From the NCBI GenBank assembly GCA_016192035.1, contig JACPUW010000038.1, positions 1 through 64,000 of the forward strand: DNA of 64,000 nt, given 5' to 3'. Of this stretch, positions 7,948 to 17,487 are shown piece after piece. The notes under the pieces are model-generated. The model ran no database searches, had not been told where the DNA came from, and saw nothing but the letters and a program-made list of their open reading frames with translations. This DNA comes from Bacteroidota bacterium. Its GTDB lineage: Bacteria > Bacteroidota > Bacteroidia > CAILMK01 > JACPUW01. Numbering within the stretch: position 1 is the stretch's first letter; every line of letters starts with the position of its first letter. Both the position numbers and the translations under genes were made by a program.

Positions 7948-10461
7948 ATGAAACAAGGTTTTTTCGCTATACTCCTACTCCTTTTGGCCAGCCTAGGCAC
8001 GGTGCTGGTATGGACACCCATGCTGAACCCAGATGGATCTGTTTTGCCTGACAAGGCAGAAAAAAAAACACCTGGCACCCACCCTGGCTATGCGGAACAA
8101 TGGCGGCTGATGAAGGGACTGGACTCAGGGACTTGGCTGCCCAGTGGGCTGTACCGCCAGTGGGCCATGGCCGATAAGGCGGCACAGTACAAAAAGCCTT
8201 GGGCGACAGGGCTATGGAATGTGAGGGAACTGGGGCCCAGCAACATAGGCGGCAGGACCCGGGATATGCTGATAGACCTGGCCGACCCGGACAGGCTGCT
8301 GGCCTGTGGCGTGTCGGGGGGCATATGGGAGAGCAAGAATGGTGGCGGTAGCTGGAAGGCCATTAACGACCGGGCGGCGACACTCTCGGCCACGTGCATA
8401 ACACAAGACCCATTTAACCACCAGGTGCTGTACTACGGTACGGGGGAGCCTACGGGCAATTCGGCGGGGATAAGCGGCGAGGGCATTTTTAAGTCGGTGG
8501 ATGGTGGAAAGACCTTTGAACAGATAGACAATGAACAAAACCGCAATTTTGGCGGCATATGGGACATAAAGCACAGCCTAAGTGACTCGCACACGGTGTA
8601 TGTGGCCACGGCCAACCAGGGAATGTGGAAAACGGTGAACGGCGGCGACTCGTTTTACAAGGTGTTTACCTTTGGCTCGCACATACATGACATAGAGGTG
8701 CGGGCTGACGGGGCGGTGTTTATAGGGGTGGAGGCCAAGGGGGTTTATTACTCGGCCACCGGCGAAACGAATACTTTTGAGCTGCTGGGCCAGGGGATGC
8801 CGGCCAGTGGGTTTAACCGCCTGGACATAGCGCTGAGCACGGCGCACCCGCAGGTGATGTATGCGCTATTTGCCAAAGGGACAAGCGGCTATGGCGGCGA
8901 GGCCGTGGGCGTGTGGAAATCGGGGAATGGGGGAAAGACCTGGCAGCTGATGGGCAATCCGCAAACGGGAACGGGCGAGAGTTTTGGTTTTCCCTGGTAC
9001 TGCCTGGCGCTGGGCGTGGACCCCACAGACACGAACAAGCTGGTGGCGGGTTCGGCAGGCTATGCCTACTCTACCAATGGGGGCACCACCTGGATGAGGG
9101 CACGTGATGCGCACGCGGACTACCATTGTTTTGCGTTTAGGCCTGATGTGCCAGGCTCTTTCTACGCGGGCAACGACGGTGGTATCTATCTGTACAACTG
9201 GAGCACTATAGCCAATAGCTATGATGACAAGAACAGCGGATACAATGTGACCCAAGTATATGCAGGATCATTTACGCCTGACAGCAACGGGGTGCTGATA
9301 GGCTCTCAGGACAACTGGACCACGTATTCGGCCGCGGGCCAGGGCACTTTTAGGCAGGTTTACGGTGGCGATGGCGCTTTTTGCCATGTGCACCAGCAGA
9401 ACCCGGATATAGCCTACCTCTCATCACAAAACGGGAACCTGAGAAAGACGGGGGGCCTGAACTACAGCTCACCCAGTACCATAGGGGTGATGGGGGGCAT
9501 GGACGCGGACAACAACAATAGCATAGACGATGGTGCGTGGTTTATCAACCCTTTTGAAATGAACTACCTAAATGGCGACATGTTGTTTTTCCCTACCAGG
9601 AGGCGGCTGTGGTGGAGCTATGACGGTGCACAGACTTGGGAGGCGATAACGAACTATAAATCTAACCTATACGCGGTGGGGATACCCAACGCTGCGGCGC
9701 CCGGGCGGGTGTATGTGGGTGGCGATAACCTGCAGCTGTACCGTATAGACAACCTGTATGGTGCGGCGGCCGGCGAGGAGGTATCCATAGGCCGCACGGG
9801 CCCCATGGGCATAAGCAGCAGTTTTGTGGCCTGCATAGCGGTGCACCCGCGCACGGACAAGACGCTGTACCTGGCGCTGAGCAACCTGAACAATGCGGGA
9901 CGTGTATGGCGGGTGGACAGCGCGCACCTTGCTGTGCCTGTATGGACTGACATAAGCGGCGACCTGCCCAAGGGGCTGCCGGCCAACTGGATAGTGGCCG
10001 ATCCCTACCAACCCGACCAATACCTGGCAGTGGGGACAGATTTTGGCCTGTACGTGACCCAGAACGGGGGCCAGACCTGGGCCAAGGAAGAGCGGATACC
10101 CAATGTATCCATACACAACATGCGGCTGCGGTATAGCGACCGCACCCTGTTTGTCTATACACACGGGAGGGGGGTGTTTGTGGCCAAGCTGCCGAGGATG
10201 GAAGACCCCTATGTGGGGGTGGCGGCGGGCCAGGAAGGCGGCGGTGTGGGGGTGTACCCCAACCCGAGCGGCGGCGTGGTGCGCCTAAGCGGTTTGCCCG
10301 CCGGGAGCTATGGCTACCGGGTGGTGGACGGCGCGGGCCGCGAGGTGGCCAAGGGCCTGACCACGGGGGATATGGACCTGGGCAGGCTACCAAAAGGGAG
10401 CTACCTGCTGGAGCTTAGCGGCCAGGGGGGCCGCTGGGTGCATAAGGTGGAGCTGAGGTGA
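7948..10461 (+). CDS. T9SS type A cargo with BNR/sortilin-type beta-propeller repeats
   Basis: 837 aa from the ATG at 7948; a TTG ten codons upstream is unlikely because the hydrophobic signal (KQGFFAILLLLLASLG) starts here. The body holds repeated Asp-box-like units, for example SKNGGGSWKA, KSVDGGKTF, KSGNGGKTWQ, STNGGTTW, WSYDGAQTW and TQNGGQTWAK, which place it in the BNR/VPS10-sortilin propeller group often annotated as glycosyl hydrolase. No complete sialidase active site is evident. The last 75 residues form a type A sorting domain (GVYPNPSGG, PKGSYLLEL, final HKVELR). The 3' third is noticeably more GC-rich than the start of the gene. Likely a surface adhesin or glycan-binding protein exported by T9SS. 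Confidence 0.85.
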   Translation: MKQGFFAILLLLLASLGTVLVWTPMLNPDGSVLPDKAEKKTPGTHPGYAEQWRLMKGLDSGTWLPSGLYRQWAMADKAAQYKKPWATGLWNVRELGPSNIGGRTRDMLIDLADPDRLLACGVSGGIWESKNGGGSWKAINDRAATLSATCITQDPFNHQVLYYGTGEPTGNSAGISGEGIFKSVDGGKTFEQIDNEQNRNFGGIWDIKHSLSDSHTVYVATANQGMWKTVNGGDSFYKVFTFGSHIHDIEVRADGAVFIGVEAKGVYYSATGETNTFELLGQGMPASGFNRLDIALSTAHPQVMYALFAKGTSGYGGEAVGVWKSGNGGKTWQLMGNPQTGTGESFGFPWYCLALGVDPTDTNKLVAGSAGYAYSTNGGTTWMRARDAHADYHCFAFRPDVPGSFYAGNDGGIYLYNWSTIANSYDDKNSGYNVTQVYAGSFTPDSNGVLIGSQDNWTTYSAAGQGTFRQVYGGDGAFCHVHQQNPDIAYLSSQNGNLRKTGGLNYSSPSTIGVMGGMDADNNNSIDDGAWFINPFEMNYLNGDMLFFPTRRRLWWSYDGAQTWEAITNYKSNLYAVGIPNAAAPGRVYVGGDNLQLYRIDNLYGAAAGEEVSIGRTGPMGISSSFVACIAVHPRTDKTLYLALSNLNNAGRVWRVDSAHLAVPVWTDISGDLPKGLPANWIVADPYQPDQYLAVGTDFGLYVTQNGGQTWAKEERIPNVSIHNMRLRYSDRTLFVYTHGRGVFVAKLPRMEDPYVGVAAGQEGGGVGVYPNPSGGVVRLSGLPAGSYGYRVVDGAGREVAKGLTTGDMDLGRLPKGSYLLELSGQGGRWVHKVELR

Positions 10462-10759
10462 GGTGGGCCATAATAGCAGGGCGCTGTATTGCCCATTTGA
10501 CTTTTTTTGCTACTGGGTGTAGCGGCGGAGTGCCCCTATTTTTGGGCAAGCCCTGGGCGGTGATAGATAGCCCATCTTAGACCCTGGAAATGTTTGGGGA
10601 ACATGTTTGCTGTACCGGGCTACCCACTACAATGCCAGATAACGGCTGCACCATGTACTTTTTAATCAACGGGATACGGTAAATAATGCACTACACTGGG
10701 CGTGCCGTATGCTGTGTAGATGTGAGTTAGGCCCGCTAGCACTGGTATGGTTAATCAAA
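10462..10759. other. Spacer containing a folded, attC-like segment
   Basis: No gene is seen. Positions 10634-10732 hold nested inverted repeats: GCC-AGA-TAAC at 10634-10643 can pair with GTTAGGC at 10726-10732 apart from a 3-nt bulge. CTACAC at 10691-10696 pairs with GTGTAG at 10714-10719, and ATACGG at 10674-10679 with CCGTAT at 10705-10710. This lies just downstream of arr, a gene known elsewhere as an integron cassette, so an attC relic is possible but unproven. Confidence 0.4.
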
Positions 10760-11206
10760 TCAATCATTTAGCGAATGAATGTCTTGTACTTTCAGTTTTT
10801 CAAGGTGTTCTTTCATGGACATGAGCTGATGGGCAGGGTGTCCTTGCCAAACGGTGACCTCTCCCACTACCCTGAAGGGTTGAGCAGATCGGAAAGAAAG
10901 CGTGGGGTTTCCCGGAAACTTTTTGTTGGTCAAGTCTGGGTCATTTTCAATTTGACCTGTGGGTTCTACCAGGAAGATTCTTTCGCGTCCGCTGCCCACC
11001 GCCAGTTCAGCCCCCCAAACTGCCGCGTCAAGTGTGCCGGTACAGAATATATATGCGGCATTTTTTTGCTGCCCGTAGATGGAGTTGTACCCCACTTGAA
11101 TCAAATCACCCAGTTTGAGGTCTGCCTTTGTACCGTGAAAATACGTTTGGGCAAAAGGTGTTGGGCCTTTTATGCTTAGGTCTTGTTCGGTGTTGAGCTG
11201 TTTCAT
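10760..11206 (-). CDS. arr: Rifampin ADP-ribosyltransferase (Arr family)
   Basis: 148 aa from the ATG at 11206, the usual length for Arr. Motifs line up along the whole protein: FHGTKADLKLGDLIQ near the N-terminus, AAVWGAELAVG in the centre, then VEPTGQIENDPDLTNKKFPG, and a C-terminal half ending in VWQGHPAHQL. Arr transfers ADP-ribose from NAD+ to the 23-hydroxyl of rifamycins and inactivates them in the cytoplasm. An in-frame upstream extension to 11281 is possible, but it runs through a C8-A6 tract and adds no family sequence, so I reject it. The gene follows hsdR by 85 nt on the same strand and may be read from the same transcript. Natural role uncertain: resistance to environmental rifamycins or another ADP-ribosylation substrate. 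Confidence 0.93.
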   Translation of the reverse strand: MKQLNTEQDLSIKGPTPFAQTYFHGTKADLKLGDLIQVGYNSIYGQQKNAAYIFCTGTLDAAVWGAELAVGSGRERIFLVEPTGQIENDPDLTNKKFPGNPTLSFRSAQPFRVVGEVTVWQGHPAHQLMSMKEHLEKLKVQDIHSLND

Positions 11207-11291
11207 TTGTTTTCTTTTTTGGGGGGGGTGGTTTCTTGGCTGGTATAGGTGGGGTTGAGCGGCATGGCAATGTTCCACCAATAACGGGGGC

Positions 11292-14200
11292 TTATTCTTC
11301 TTTTTTGTCTCCGTTTTTTACCAAGTCTTCTGCCAACATTTTCGCTTGGGTGATTACCGTGTCAACCGCTTTTTCTTGAAGGTCTGGCGGATACCCGTGT
11401 AGTCTTAAAATTCGTCTGATGTTTCGTCTTAATGCCGATTGTACACTTTCTTTAATTGTCCAATCTATTGTCGTGCTGTTGCGGACGGTTTTTAAAAGTT
11501 CTTGGGCAATATGTTTCAGAATGTCGTCACCCAATACGGCTACTGCACTGTTGTTTACTTCCAAAGCGGTGTAAAAGGCATATTCTCTGTAATCCAATCC
11601 CAATTTATCGCCACGTTGGTCGGCTTCTTTCATTTGCTCGGCAAAAGGGATTAGTACTTTCTCCAAAAACTCTACTGTGTCAATCATTCCGTTGTGATAG
11701 CGTTTGATGGCATCTTCCAACATTTCGGAAAATTTCTTGCTCTCCACTAAGTTGATTTTTGTCCGCTTCTTGATTTCGTCTTTGAGAAGTTTTTTCAATA
11801 ACTCAACGGCTAAATTCTTTTGTGGCAAGTCTTTCAGTTCTTGCAAAAAGCGTTCGTCAAGAATTTCAATGTTGGGCTTTTTCAGACCTGCGGCATCAAA
11901 AATGTCAATTACATTGTCGGCAGTGATGGCTTCTGAAATGATTTGCTTGATGGCGGTTTCCATTTCTTCGTCCGTTTTGCCACCTTCGTTTCGGTCGGAT
12001 ATTTTTTGCAATCGAGCTTTTATGGACTGAAATAAAGCCACATCATCACGTATTGCCATTGCCCGCTCGTGGGGAACGGATATCGCAAAGGCTTTCAACA
12101 GGTTTTTGGTGTTTTCAGTAAAACTCTGCTCTCCGTTTTCCTGACTGAAAATGTAATCGACAATGACAGGAATAAATCTTAGTTTTTCTTCGGGTGTAAG
12201 TGTGAAGAATTTACGCCAATCAAAATGCCTTAACTGGTAGTCTATTGCTTCGTGCAATTCTAACATTTTGGCTACTGCCAATTCCTGGTCGAGTGTGGGT
12301 TTACCTTCTCCACCGCTGGCGGTGTAGTCGGCTAAAGCGGTTTTGAGTTCTTGTGCAATGCCTAAATAATCCACTATTAGACCGCCTGATTTACCTTCTG
12401 TAAAAACTCGGTTTACTCTTGCAATGGCTTGCATCAGGTTGTGTCCTCTCATGGGTTTGTCCACATAGAGCGTATGCAAACAAGGTGCATCAAATCCTGT
12501 GAGCCACATATCCCGAACAATGACCAATTTCAAAGGGTCGTTCGGGTTTTTCAAGCGGTCGCCAATGGCTTTTCTTCTGGGTTTGTTGCGAATGTGGGCT
12601 TGCATATTCAAGGCATCACTGCTGCTGCCTGTCATTATCACTTTTATAGTGCCTTTGTCATCATCTTCCGAATGCCACAACGGACGGATTTTGATAATGG
12701 CTTCATAGAGTTCTACACAAATTCTGCGGCTCATACACACAATCATGGCTTTGCCGTCTAACACAGCATTGCGTTGCTCAAAGTGATAGACCAAATCTTG
12801 TGCGATTTTCTCAATGCGGTTGGGGTTGCCCACAATGGCTTCCAACCGTGTCCATTTTGCCCGCATTTGTTGGCGGTTGCTCAGTTCTTCGCCTTCAGTG
12901 AGTTCTTCAAATTGCTCGTCAAGGCTTACTTTTTCATCATCTTCAAAATGGACTTTTGCCAAACGGCTTTCATAGAAAATCGGAACGGTGGCTTTATCGT
13001 TTACGGCTTGTTGAATGTCGTAAATGTCCACATAGTTACCGAAAACTGCTTGGGTGTTTTTGTCGGTGGTTTCAATGGGCGTACCTGTGAAACCAATAAA
13101 CGTGGCATGAGGCAAAGCATCACGCAAATGTTTGGCAAAGCCATCAATAAAATCGTATTGGCTTCGGTGGGCTTCATCCGCTATGACTACAATGTTTTTT
13201 CGTTCGCTTAGTGCTTGAATGTCTGCACCGATATATTCTACACTTGGCTCGCTTACAATATTTGGAAATTCAGGTTGCACAATGTCGGTGGGCATTGGCA
13301 TAAACTTCTGAATGGTGGTAAACACAATACCGCCTGATGCCACTTTGAGCAATTGGCGTAATTCCCTGCGGCTTTCTGCCTTTTGTGGTTCTTGCCTTAA
13401 TAGTTGCTGGCAATTGGTAAAGGTTTCGTGCAATTGCTCGTCTAAATCGTTTCTATCGGTCAAGATGACCAAGGTGGGATTTTCCATTCTCGGCTCAATG
13501 ATGAGCTTGCCCGAAAAGAAAACCATACTCAAACTTTTGCCGCTTCCTTGTGTGTGCCAAATCACACCGCCTCTGCGGTCTCCAACATTCCCCTCCTTTG
13601 GAGGGGTGCCAGAAAGGCGGGGTGGTTTTTCCTCGTTACTAAAAGCCGGGTGGTTCTTTAGCATTTCCAATAACTGATCCATGTGTTTCATCACATCTTC
13701 TACAGGTATATGAATTGTCGTAAGTCCTAAAGATTCTAAATAAGCGTCTCGCTCCGCATCATATTCTTGCTTATCATCATGGCTACTACCATCAATCTCG
13801 ATAACTACATTGCAATTGGAGCAGTAGAAATCTACTATGTAATTGCCAATGATTTTTTGTCGGTCAAAGTCATATCCTTTGAATTGTTTGTTCTTTACCT
13901 GGTTCCAAAACAATACCTCTGATAGATTTCCTGCTTGCCTTAGCTCACGAGCTCTTTCTTTGAGGTTAGGGTTGTAGGGGAGCTCGAAATAGTTTTTGCT
14001 GGCTCTTTTTACCACCCCGGTCTGCGACCACCCCTCCAAAGGAGGGGAAAAACCACCCCCTGCCCCATCCAAAGGAGGGGAATTATTGCCAGCGGCACGA
14101 ACCGTGCTTTCTACCGCTTTGTTTACAGCATAATATTGATGATAGGCAGCTACTTTTTTGAGTGTTTTGCTGTCGCTTTTTTCAAAAACAATAAATTGAT

Positions 14201-14945
14201 GAATAAGGTCTAAAAGCGTGGTTTTATTAAGCATTCCCAAAAACATAACCTCCATTTGCGGTTGCAAATGGTCGGCTGTGGTTTGTCCGTCTTTGGTTTT
14301 CCAAGTCATAAACCTGCCGTAATCGCTGGTAATGGTGCCACAACGGGCATCCCAACCATCACTGATAACGAGTAAACTGTTGTAAGTGAAAAGCGAAGGA
14401 ATGGCTTGTTTGTAGGTTTGCAGTTGGTTGAATGCCGATTTCAAGTTGGCGTTTTCGTCCACTGCATTTTTGAGTTCTATCACTACCAAAGGCAAGCCGT
14501 TTACAAACAGGATAATATCGGGTCGTTTGTTTTGGTTGCCTTCTACTACTGTAAACTGGTTGATGGCTAAAAACTCGTTGTTCTCTGGGTTTTGAAAATC
14601 AACGATATAAATTTTCTCGCCACGAATGCCGCTTTCGGTTCTCATTTCTACATCTACGCCATCCGTCAGGTAGCGGTGAAATGTTTCGTTGTTGATTAAG
14701 GCATTGGGGCTTTCGGTACGCAATACTTTTTTCAGGGCATCTTCTTTGGCATCTTGCGAAAGCGTAGGATTGAGTTTGTCAATGGCATCACGCAAACGAG
14801 AAACCAACACCACTTCGTTGTATTGCCTTTCGGGGTGCTCACCATCAGGGGAAATGACTGTTCCCAACTGATAGGCATAGCCCAAACCTTGCAGATAGCT
14901 AAGGGCAATTTCTTCTATTTCGTTTTCGGTGATGCTGTTTCTCAT
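11292..14945 (-). CDS. hsdR: Type I restriction enzyme R subunit, with in-frame inserted nuclease element
   Basis: 1217 aa, about 166 longer than expected; removing residues 288-453 gives 1051, normal for HsdR. The N-terminal nuclease shows [19 protein letters not shown] (PD-(D/E)xK) and QLQTYK. The translocase follows with WHTQGSGKS (Walker A, Lys470), [16 protein letters not shown] and [15 protein letters not shown] (motif VI). The C-terminal half is the helical HsdM/S-binding region. The inserted segment, between Asn287 and Val454, lies only 12 residues before the Walker A signature. The start codon overlaps the hsdS stop by 4 nt. HsdR cuts unmethylated DNA after ATP-driven translocation by the HsdM2S2 complex. 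The native motifs are intact, so activity is plausible if the insert is tolerated between domains. Confidence 0.95.
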   Translation of the reverse strand: MRNSITENEIEEIALSYLQGLGYAYQLGTVISPDGEHPERQYNEVVLVSRLRDAIDKLNPTLSQDAKEDALKKVLRTESPNALINNETFHRYLTDGVDVEMRTESGIRGEKIYIVDFQNPENNEFLAINQFTVVEGNQNKRPDIILFVNGLPLVVIELKNAVDENANLKSAFNQLQTYKQAIPSLFTYNSLLVISDGWDARCGTITSDYGRFMTWKTKDGQTTADHLQPQMEVMFLGMLNKTTLLDLIHQFIVFEKSDSKTLKKVAAYHQYYAVNKAVESTVRAAGNNSPPLDGAGGGFSPPLEGWSQTGVVKRASKNYFELPYNPNLKERARELRQAGNLSEVLFWNQVKNKQFKGYDFDRQKIIGNYIVDFYCSNCNVVIEIDGSSHDDKQEYDAERDAYLESLGLTTIHIPVEDVMKHMDQLLEMLKNHPAFSNEEKPPRLSGTPPKEGNVGDRRGGVIWHTQGSGKSLSMVFFSGKLIIEPRMENPTLVILTDRNDLDEQLHETFTNCQQLLRQEPQKAESRRELRQLLKVASGGIVFTTIQKFMPMPTDIVQPEFPNIVSEPSVEYIGADIQALSERKNIVVIADEAHRSQYDFIDGFAKHLRDALPHATFIGFTGTPIETTDKNTQAVFGNYVDIYDIQQAVNDKATVPIFYESRLAKVHFEDDEKVSLDEQFEELTEGEELSNRQQMRAKWTRLEAIVGNPNRIEKIAQDLVYHFEQRNAVLDGKAMIVCMSRRICVELYEAIIKIRPLWHSEDDDKGTIKVIMTGSSSDALNMQAHIRNKPRRKAIGDRLKNPNDPLKLVIVRDMWLTGFDAPCLHTLYVDKPMRGHNLMQAIARVNRVFTEGKSGGLIVDYLGIAQELKTALADYTASGGEGKPTLDQELAVAKMLELHEAIDYQLRHFDWRKFFTLTPEEKLRFIPVIVDYIFSQENGEQSFTENTKNLLKAFAISVPHERAMAIRDDVALFQSIKARLQKISDRNEGGKTDEEMETAIKQIISEAITADNVIDIFDAAGLKKPNIEILDERFLQELKDLPQKNLAVELLKKLLKDEIKKRTKINLVESKKFSEMLEDAIKRYHNGMIDTVEFLEKVLIPFAEQMKEADQRGDKLGLDYREYAFYTALEVNNSAVAVLGDDILKHIAQELLKTVRNSTTIDWTIKESVQSALRRNIRRILRLHGYPPDLQEKAVDTVITQAKMLAEDLVKNGDKKEE
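13587..14084 (-). mobile_element. 498-bp in-frame element with terminal inverted repeats and a DUF559 nuclease domain, inside hsdR
   Basis: On the coding strand both ends read inward as ATTCCCCTCCTTTGGA and, about 25 nt on, GGGGTGGTTTTTCC, giving imperfect inverted repeats of about 40-45 bp. Near-palindromes of the form CCCCTCC-nnn-GGAGGGG lie at 13590-13606 and 14031-14047, with a variant at 14063-14080. AAT flanks both sides and may be a target duplication. The segment is exactly 166 codons without a stop, so hsdR stays open. Its centre encodes a DUF559/Vsr-like endonuclease domain with [17 protein letters not shown] and [13 protein letters not shown], so the Asp, Glu-x-Asp-Gly and His positions of that fold are present. 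A GTG before [10 protein letters not shown] could allow separate translation. The centre is AT-rich (18 of 60 G+C in one sampled line) between GC-rich ends. No intein motifs are seen. Confidence 0.8.
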
Positions 14946-16081
14946 ACTGCTTCTAATTGTCCGCTCATTAACTTAGGTAGAAGTGTGTCACGGGTTTGGG
15001 TTAGTGAATGGATATTTTGACTGTTTATGTCTATTCTCTCGTAAATTGTTTTAGCATATTCATTAAACGAATTTAAGGTTTCATCATCAGGCAAAAGGAT
15101 AGGTGTTTGCCGCAAAGTTTCTAATGTCAAATATTGTTGAGTTGAGCCTGCCAATCTTTTTGTGAAATATTCTGATGTTTCTTTAGAGTCAATCGTGAAA
15201 TATAAAAAATATGCTAAATCAGGTCTCTCAGAAGCTTTGAACAATCCAATATTCTTAATAGCAAAGTCAATTTCATTTTCGTGAACAAAATAGAGATTCC
15301 CAACTGTACCAATCATTGTAATTAAAATGTCCAATCTATCAACCTTACTTCTTTTGTTTACTTTATTGAAATCATCATCTGAGATTTTATATGCGCTTGA
15401 AAAATCAATGAAATGATTTTTAAGATGTTTTGAAGTAATTAAGTATTTACCTTCTTGTTGTTGTTTTGGCGAATCGTGAGTACCATCTTTTACTGAAATT
15501 AGACTTGACAATTCAACAATTCTCCATCCCTTCGGAAGTCCATCCACCAACTCGCCATCAAAGCCGGGGAAGTTGAAATTGACAAACCACTCTTTGAAAA
15601 TGGCTTGAGCCATTGCTTCCAAAGTTTGGTTCATTTGCAGGTTGAGTTCTATTTTGTCGTCAAGCGAAGTAAGGATTTGGGCGATTTGGCGTTGGGTGGG
15701 AAGGTCGGGGGCTTTTACTTCTATCGGATGAATATAGTTCCTGTTCAGACTTGGAACAGCACTACCTGAATTATGCCCGCCAAAATTCATTGTTTGAAGC
15801 AAGTAGTAGATAAATTTGGGGTCGCAGTTTTTGAACTCTTTGATATATAAGGTGGTGTTGTGTGCCCAAAAATCTGTATCAAAGAAATATGCATTGCCAA
15901 TATTCCCACTTCTCCCAATTGTAATACTTGGGGCTTTGGTTGTAAATTCATTATGGTAGCCAATGACACCATTTGAACCCGCAACAGGATAAATTCCTTC
16001 TTGCATTTGTGTTCGTGTCAAATCGTGTCCCCTTTGAAAAGTGACTAACTCCCCCAACTTATATGTTTTCCATTCGCTCAT
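14942..16081 (-). CDS. hsdS: Type I restriction-modification specificity subunit
   Basis: 379 aa. Two target-recognition domains: residues about 1-150 start [15 protein letters not shown] and contain [13 protein letters not shown]. The second begins at [14 protein letters not shown] near residue 185. Each is followed by a conserved coiled-coil spacer, [20 protein letters not shown] in the middle and a shorter helical end. HsdS chooses the bipartite DNA target of the HsdM and HsdR complexes. It is slightly short but has both halves. The second domain is very AT-rich: 17 of 60 G+C in the sampled line 15241-15300. The gene overlaps the PIN gene upstream and hsdR downstream by 4 nt each, so the three are translationally coupled. 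Confidence 0.95.
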   Translation of the reverse strand: MSEWKTYKLGELVTFQRGHDLTRTQMQEGIYPVAGSNGVIGYHNEFTTKAPSITIGRSGNIGNAYFFDTDFWAHNTTLYIKEFKNCDPKFIYYLLQTMNFGGHNSGSAVPSLNRNYIHPIEVKAPDLPTQRQIAQILTSLDDKIELNLQMNQTLEAMAQAIFKEWFVNFNFPGFDGELVDGLPKGWRIVELSSLISVKDGTHDSPKQQQEGKYLITSKHLKNHFIDFSSAYKISDDDFNKVNKRSKVDRLDILITMIGTVGNLYFVHENEIDFAIKNIGLFKASERPDLAYFLYFTIDSKETSEYFTKRLAGSTQQYLTLETLRQTPILLPDDETLNSFNEYAKTIYERIDINSQNIHSLTQTRDTLLPKLMSGQLEAV

Positions 16082-16536
16082 ATCACTTTCAATACATTTA
16101 GTAGAGTTCCGTTCAGATGGTCAAATCCCTTATCGGCTGTAAGTAAAGGGACATCTAACGCAAATGCTGTTGCGGCAATCCAAAGGTCGTTTTTGTGCAT
16201 GGTTTTGTGCGTACCGGTCATCAGGTTGCCATTTTTATCGGTGGCTTTTTGCTTGGAATAGGCATCAATCCGTGCGTAGGCATCCAACAGATCTTGGTCG
16301 GAGTGAGCAATATCTATGAAGGTTACCCCTTCTAAAAATGAGTGTAGGGCATTCTTTCTTTTGTCACTCCACGTTTGAAATACTTTCATCGCTTCCAACT
16401 CGCCTGCTGTAATTACTGACAATACAAAGGCAGGTGCATCGCTGAAATTCCGTATGGCCTCCTTTGAGCGTTCGCTGTAATCGTTATTCCTGAGAATATG
16501 CAATACAATGCAGGTGTCTAAAACAATGTAATCCAT
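16078..16536 (-). CDS. PIN-domain protein (VapC-like ribonuclease toxin candidate)
   Basis: 152 aa. The start reads MDYIVLDTCIVLHIL, with the first PIN-domain Asp at residue 7; SVITAGELEAMK gives the conserved Glu. The end has HKNDLWIAATAFALDVPLLT and ADKGFDHL, carrying the Asp residues of the active site. The acidic cluster typical of Mg-dependent PIN RNases appears complete. It starts 1 nt after the 311-aa gene and overlaps hsdS by 4 nt, so it is a built-in member of the restriction operon. In VapBC systems a PIN toxin is paired with an upstream antitoxin. Here the only candidate partner is the unusually large 311-aa protein. It could instead be an effector that acts when restriction fails. 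Confidence 0.88.
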   Translation of the reverse strand: MDYIVLDTCIVLHILRNNDYSERSKEAIRNFSDAPAFVLSVITAGELEAMKVFQTWSDKRKNALHSFLEGVTFIDIAHSDQDLLDAYARIDAYSKQKATDKNGNLMTGTHKTMHKNDLWIAATAFALDVPLLTADKGFDHLNGTLLNVLKVI

Positions 16537-16537
16537 A

Positions 16538-17473
16538 CTATTTTACCGCTTTAAGCATTTCTTCAAATTCGTCATCGCTTATGTCAGACAAAAGGCCTGA
16601 GATACTTTTTAGGGCGTCCAAAGAATTGGAGCCTTTCCCTTGCTTCGCCTGAAACAACACCTGCTGTTTGGCAGTCATAGCATTAGGCTTTTTGGAAAAA
16701 TAACGGTCTCTTGCTCCTGGCTCACTAAACTCCTGTATTTCCACAAAACTCAACTGTCCGTTTGGCTTGTAATGAGCCATTCCTGAAATAGTTACTTCCT
16801 TGCCCATAAAGCTGACAATGTTTTCAATGATTGTTTTGTCGTTGGCAAACACATTCACAAAACCTTGTTCTGTCTGTAAACCAAGTTTTCCTTTGGAAAC
16901 CTTCATTTCATCCAACTGACCGTTTACGATTACCTTCTTAGGCTCAGGAATGCTGTCTTCCAATAGACCAATTTTTTGAAAATCATCTTTTGTCAAACGA
17001 ACTTCTGCAATCGTTCCACGATTTGCCATATAGAAAATTTCATTATCGCTAATGAAGTTTTTCTTGAAGCTCATTAATGATTTCAATAGTGGTTTGTCTA
17101 AGTCTGCATCTTCGCTTTCATCATTCAGGGCTGTTTGAAAAGAATGTATTACCAACGCCATTGGAGTTAATTGTAAAACTTCTTCTCGTGGTTTAAACAT
17201 ATCCATCTGAACCCCTTTGATGGTTTCCGAAAAATGGGTGCAATCAATGGTTAGAGAAGTGCCATCCTGTTCACTTCCCGTAATGCTTTGTAATCGCATA
17301 GCCAAAGCCTTTTTTAGGTTTTTGTCAGGATTTATGTCACTAAAACCCCTTAGCCTGAACATCAATGCTTTGGTCGCAATGTCTTTGGTGGATTTAGTCA
17401 ATTGGTTTAATCGGTCAAATTCCAATAACCCATTGTCTTCATCTTCGCCTACTATTTTAATGTCGTAATTCAT
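16538..17473 (-). CDS. Hypothetical 311-aa protein between hsdM and the PIN gene
   Basis: Not a family I can name. Residues about 1-130 are mixed alpha/beta, with VGEDEDNGLLEFDRLNQLT and KALAMRLQS. Residues about 180-260 have beta strands that could form a small barrel (KVIVNGQLDEMKVSKGKLG, then GKEVTISGMAHYKPNGQLSF). The basic stretch GARDRYFSKKPNAMTAKQQ precedes a C-terminal amphipathic acidic tail, LLSDISDDEFEEMLKAVK. The position directly before a PIN toxin with a 1-nt gap, and a C-terminal tail like those antitoxins use to block PIN active sites, make it a candidate atypical antitoxin. It starts 14 nt after hsdM. A DNA-mimic or regulatory role in the restriction complex is an alternative. 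This is inference from context only. Confidence 0.8.
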   Translation of the reverse strand: MNYDIKIVGEDEDNGLLEFDRLNQLTKSTKDIATKALMFRLRGFSDINPDKNLKKALAMRLQSITGSEQDGTSLTIDCTHFSETIKGVQMDMFKPREEVLQLTPMALVIHSFQTALNDESEDADLDKPLLKSLMSFKKNFISDNEIFYMANRGTIAEVRLTKDDFQKIGLLEDSIPEPKKVIVNGQLDEMKVSKGKLGLQTEQGFVNVFANDKTIIENIVSFMGKEVTISGMAHYKPNGQLSFVEIQEFSEPGARDRYFSKKPNAMTAKQQVLFQAKQGKGSNSLDALKSISGLLSDISDDEFEEMLKAVK

Positions 17474-17487
17474 TGTTTTTTTAGGTT

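Noticed and set aside
9662-10393. Long minus-strand frames across the 3' end of the BNR gene
   Set aside because: High G+C makes long chance frames; Pro/Arg/His-rich and no domain pattern.
10634-10732. Confirmed integron attC site
   Set aside because: Pairing is imperfect, core boxes are incomplete and no intI is present, so it is kept only as a finding.
11207-11281. N-terminally extended Arr
   Set aside because: Extra residues have no family match and cross a C8-A6 tract; Arr proteins begin near the ATG at 11206.
13587-14084. Intein in HsdR
   Set aside because: No intein splicing motifs or flanking nucleophile; the ends are inverted repeats rather than splicing blocks, and the insert is only 166 residues.
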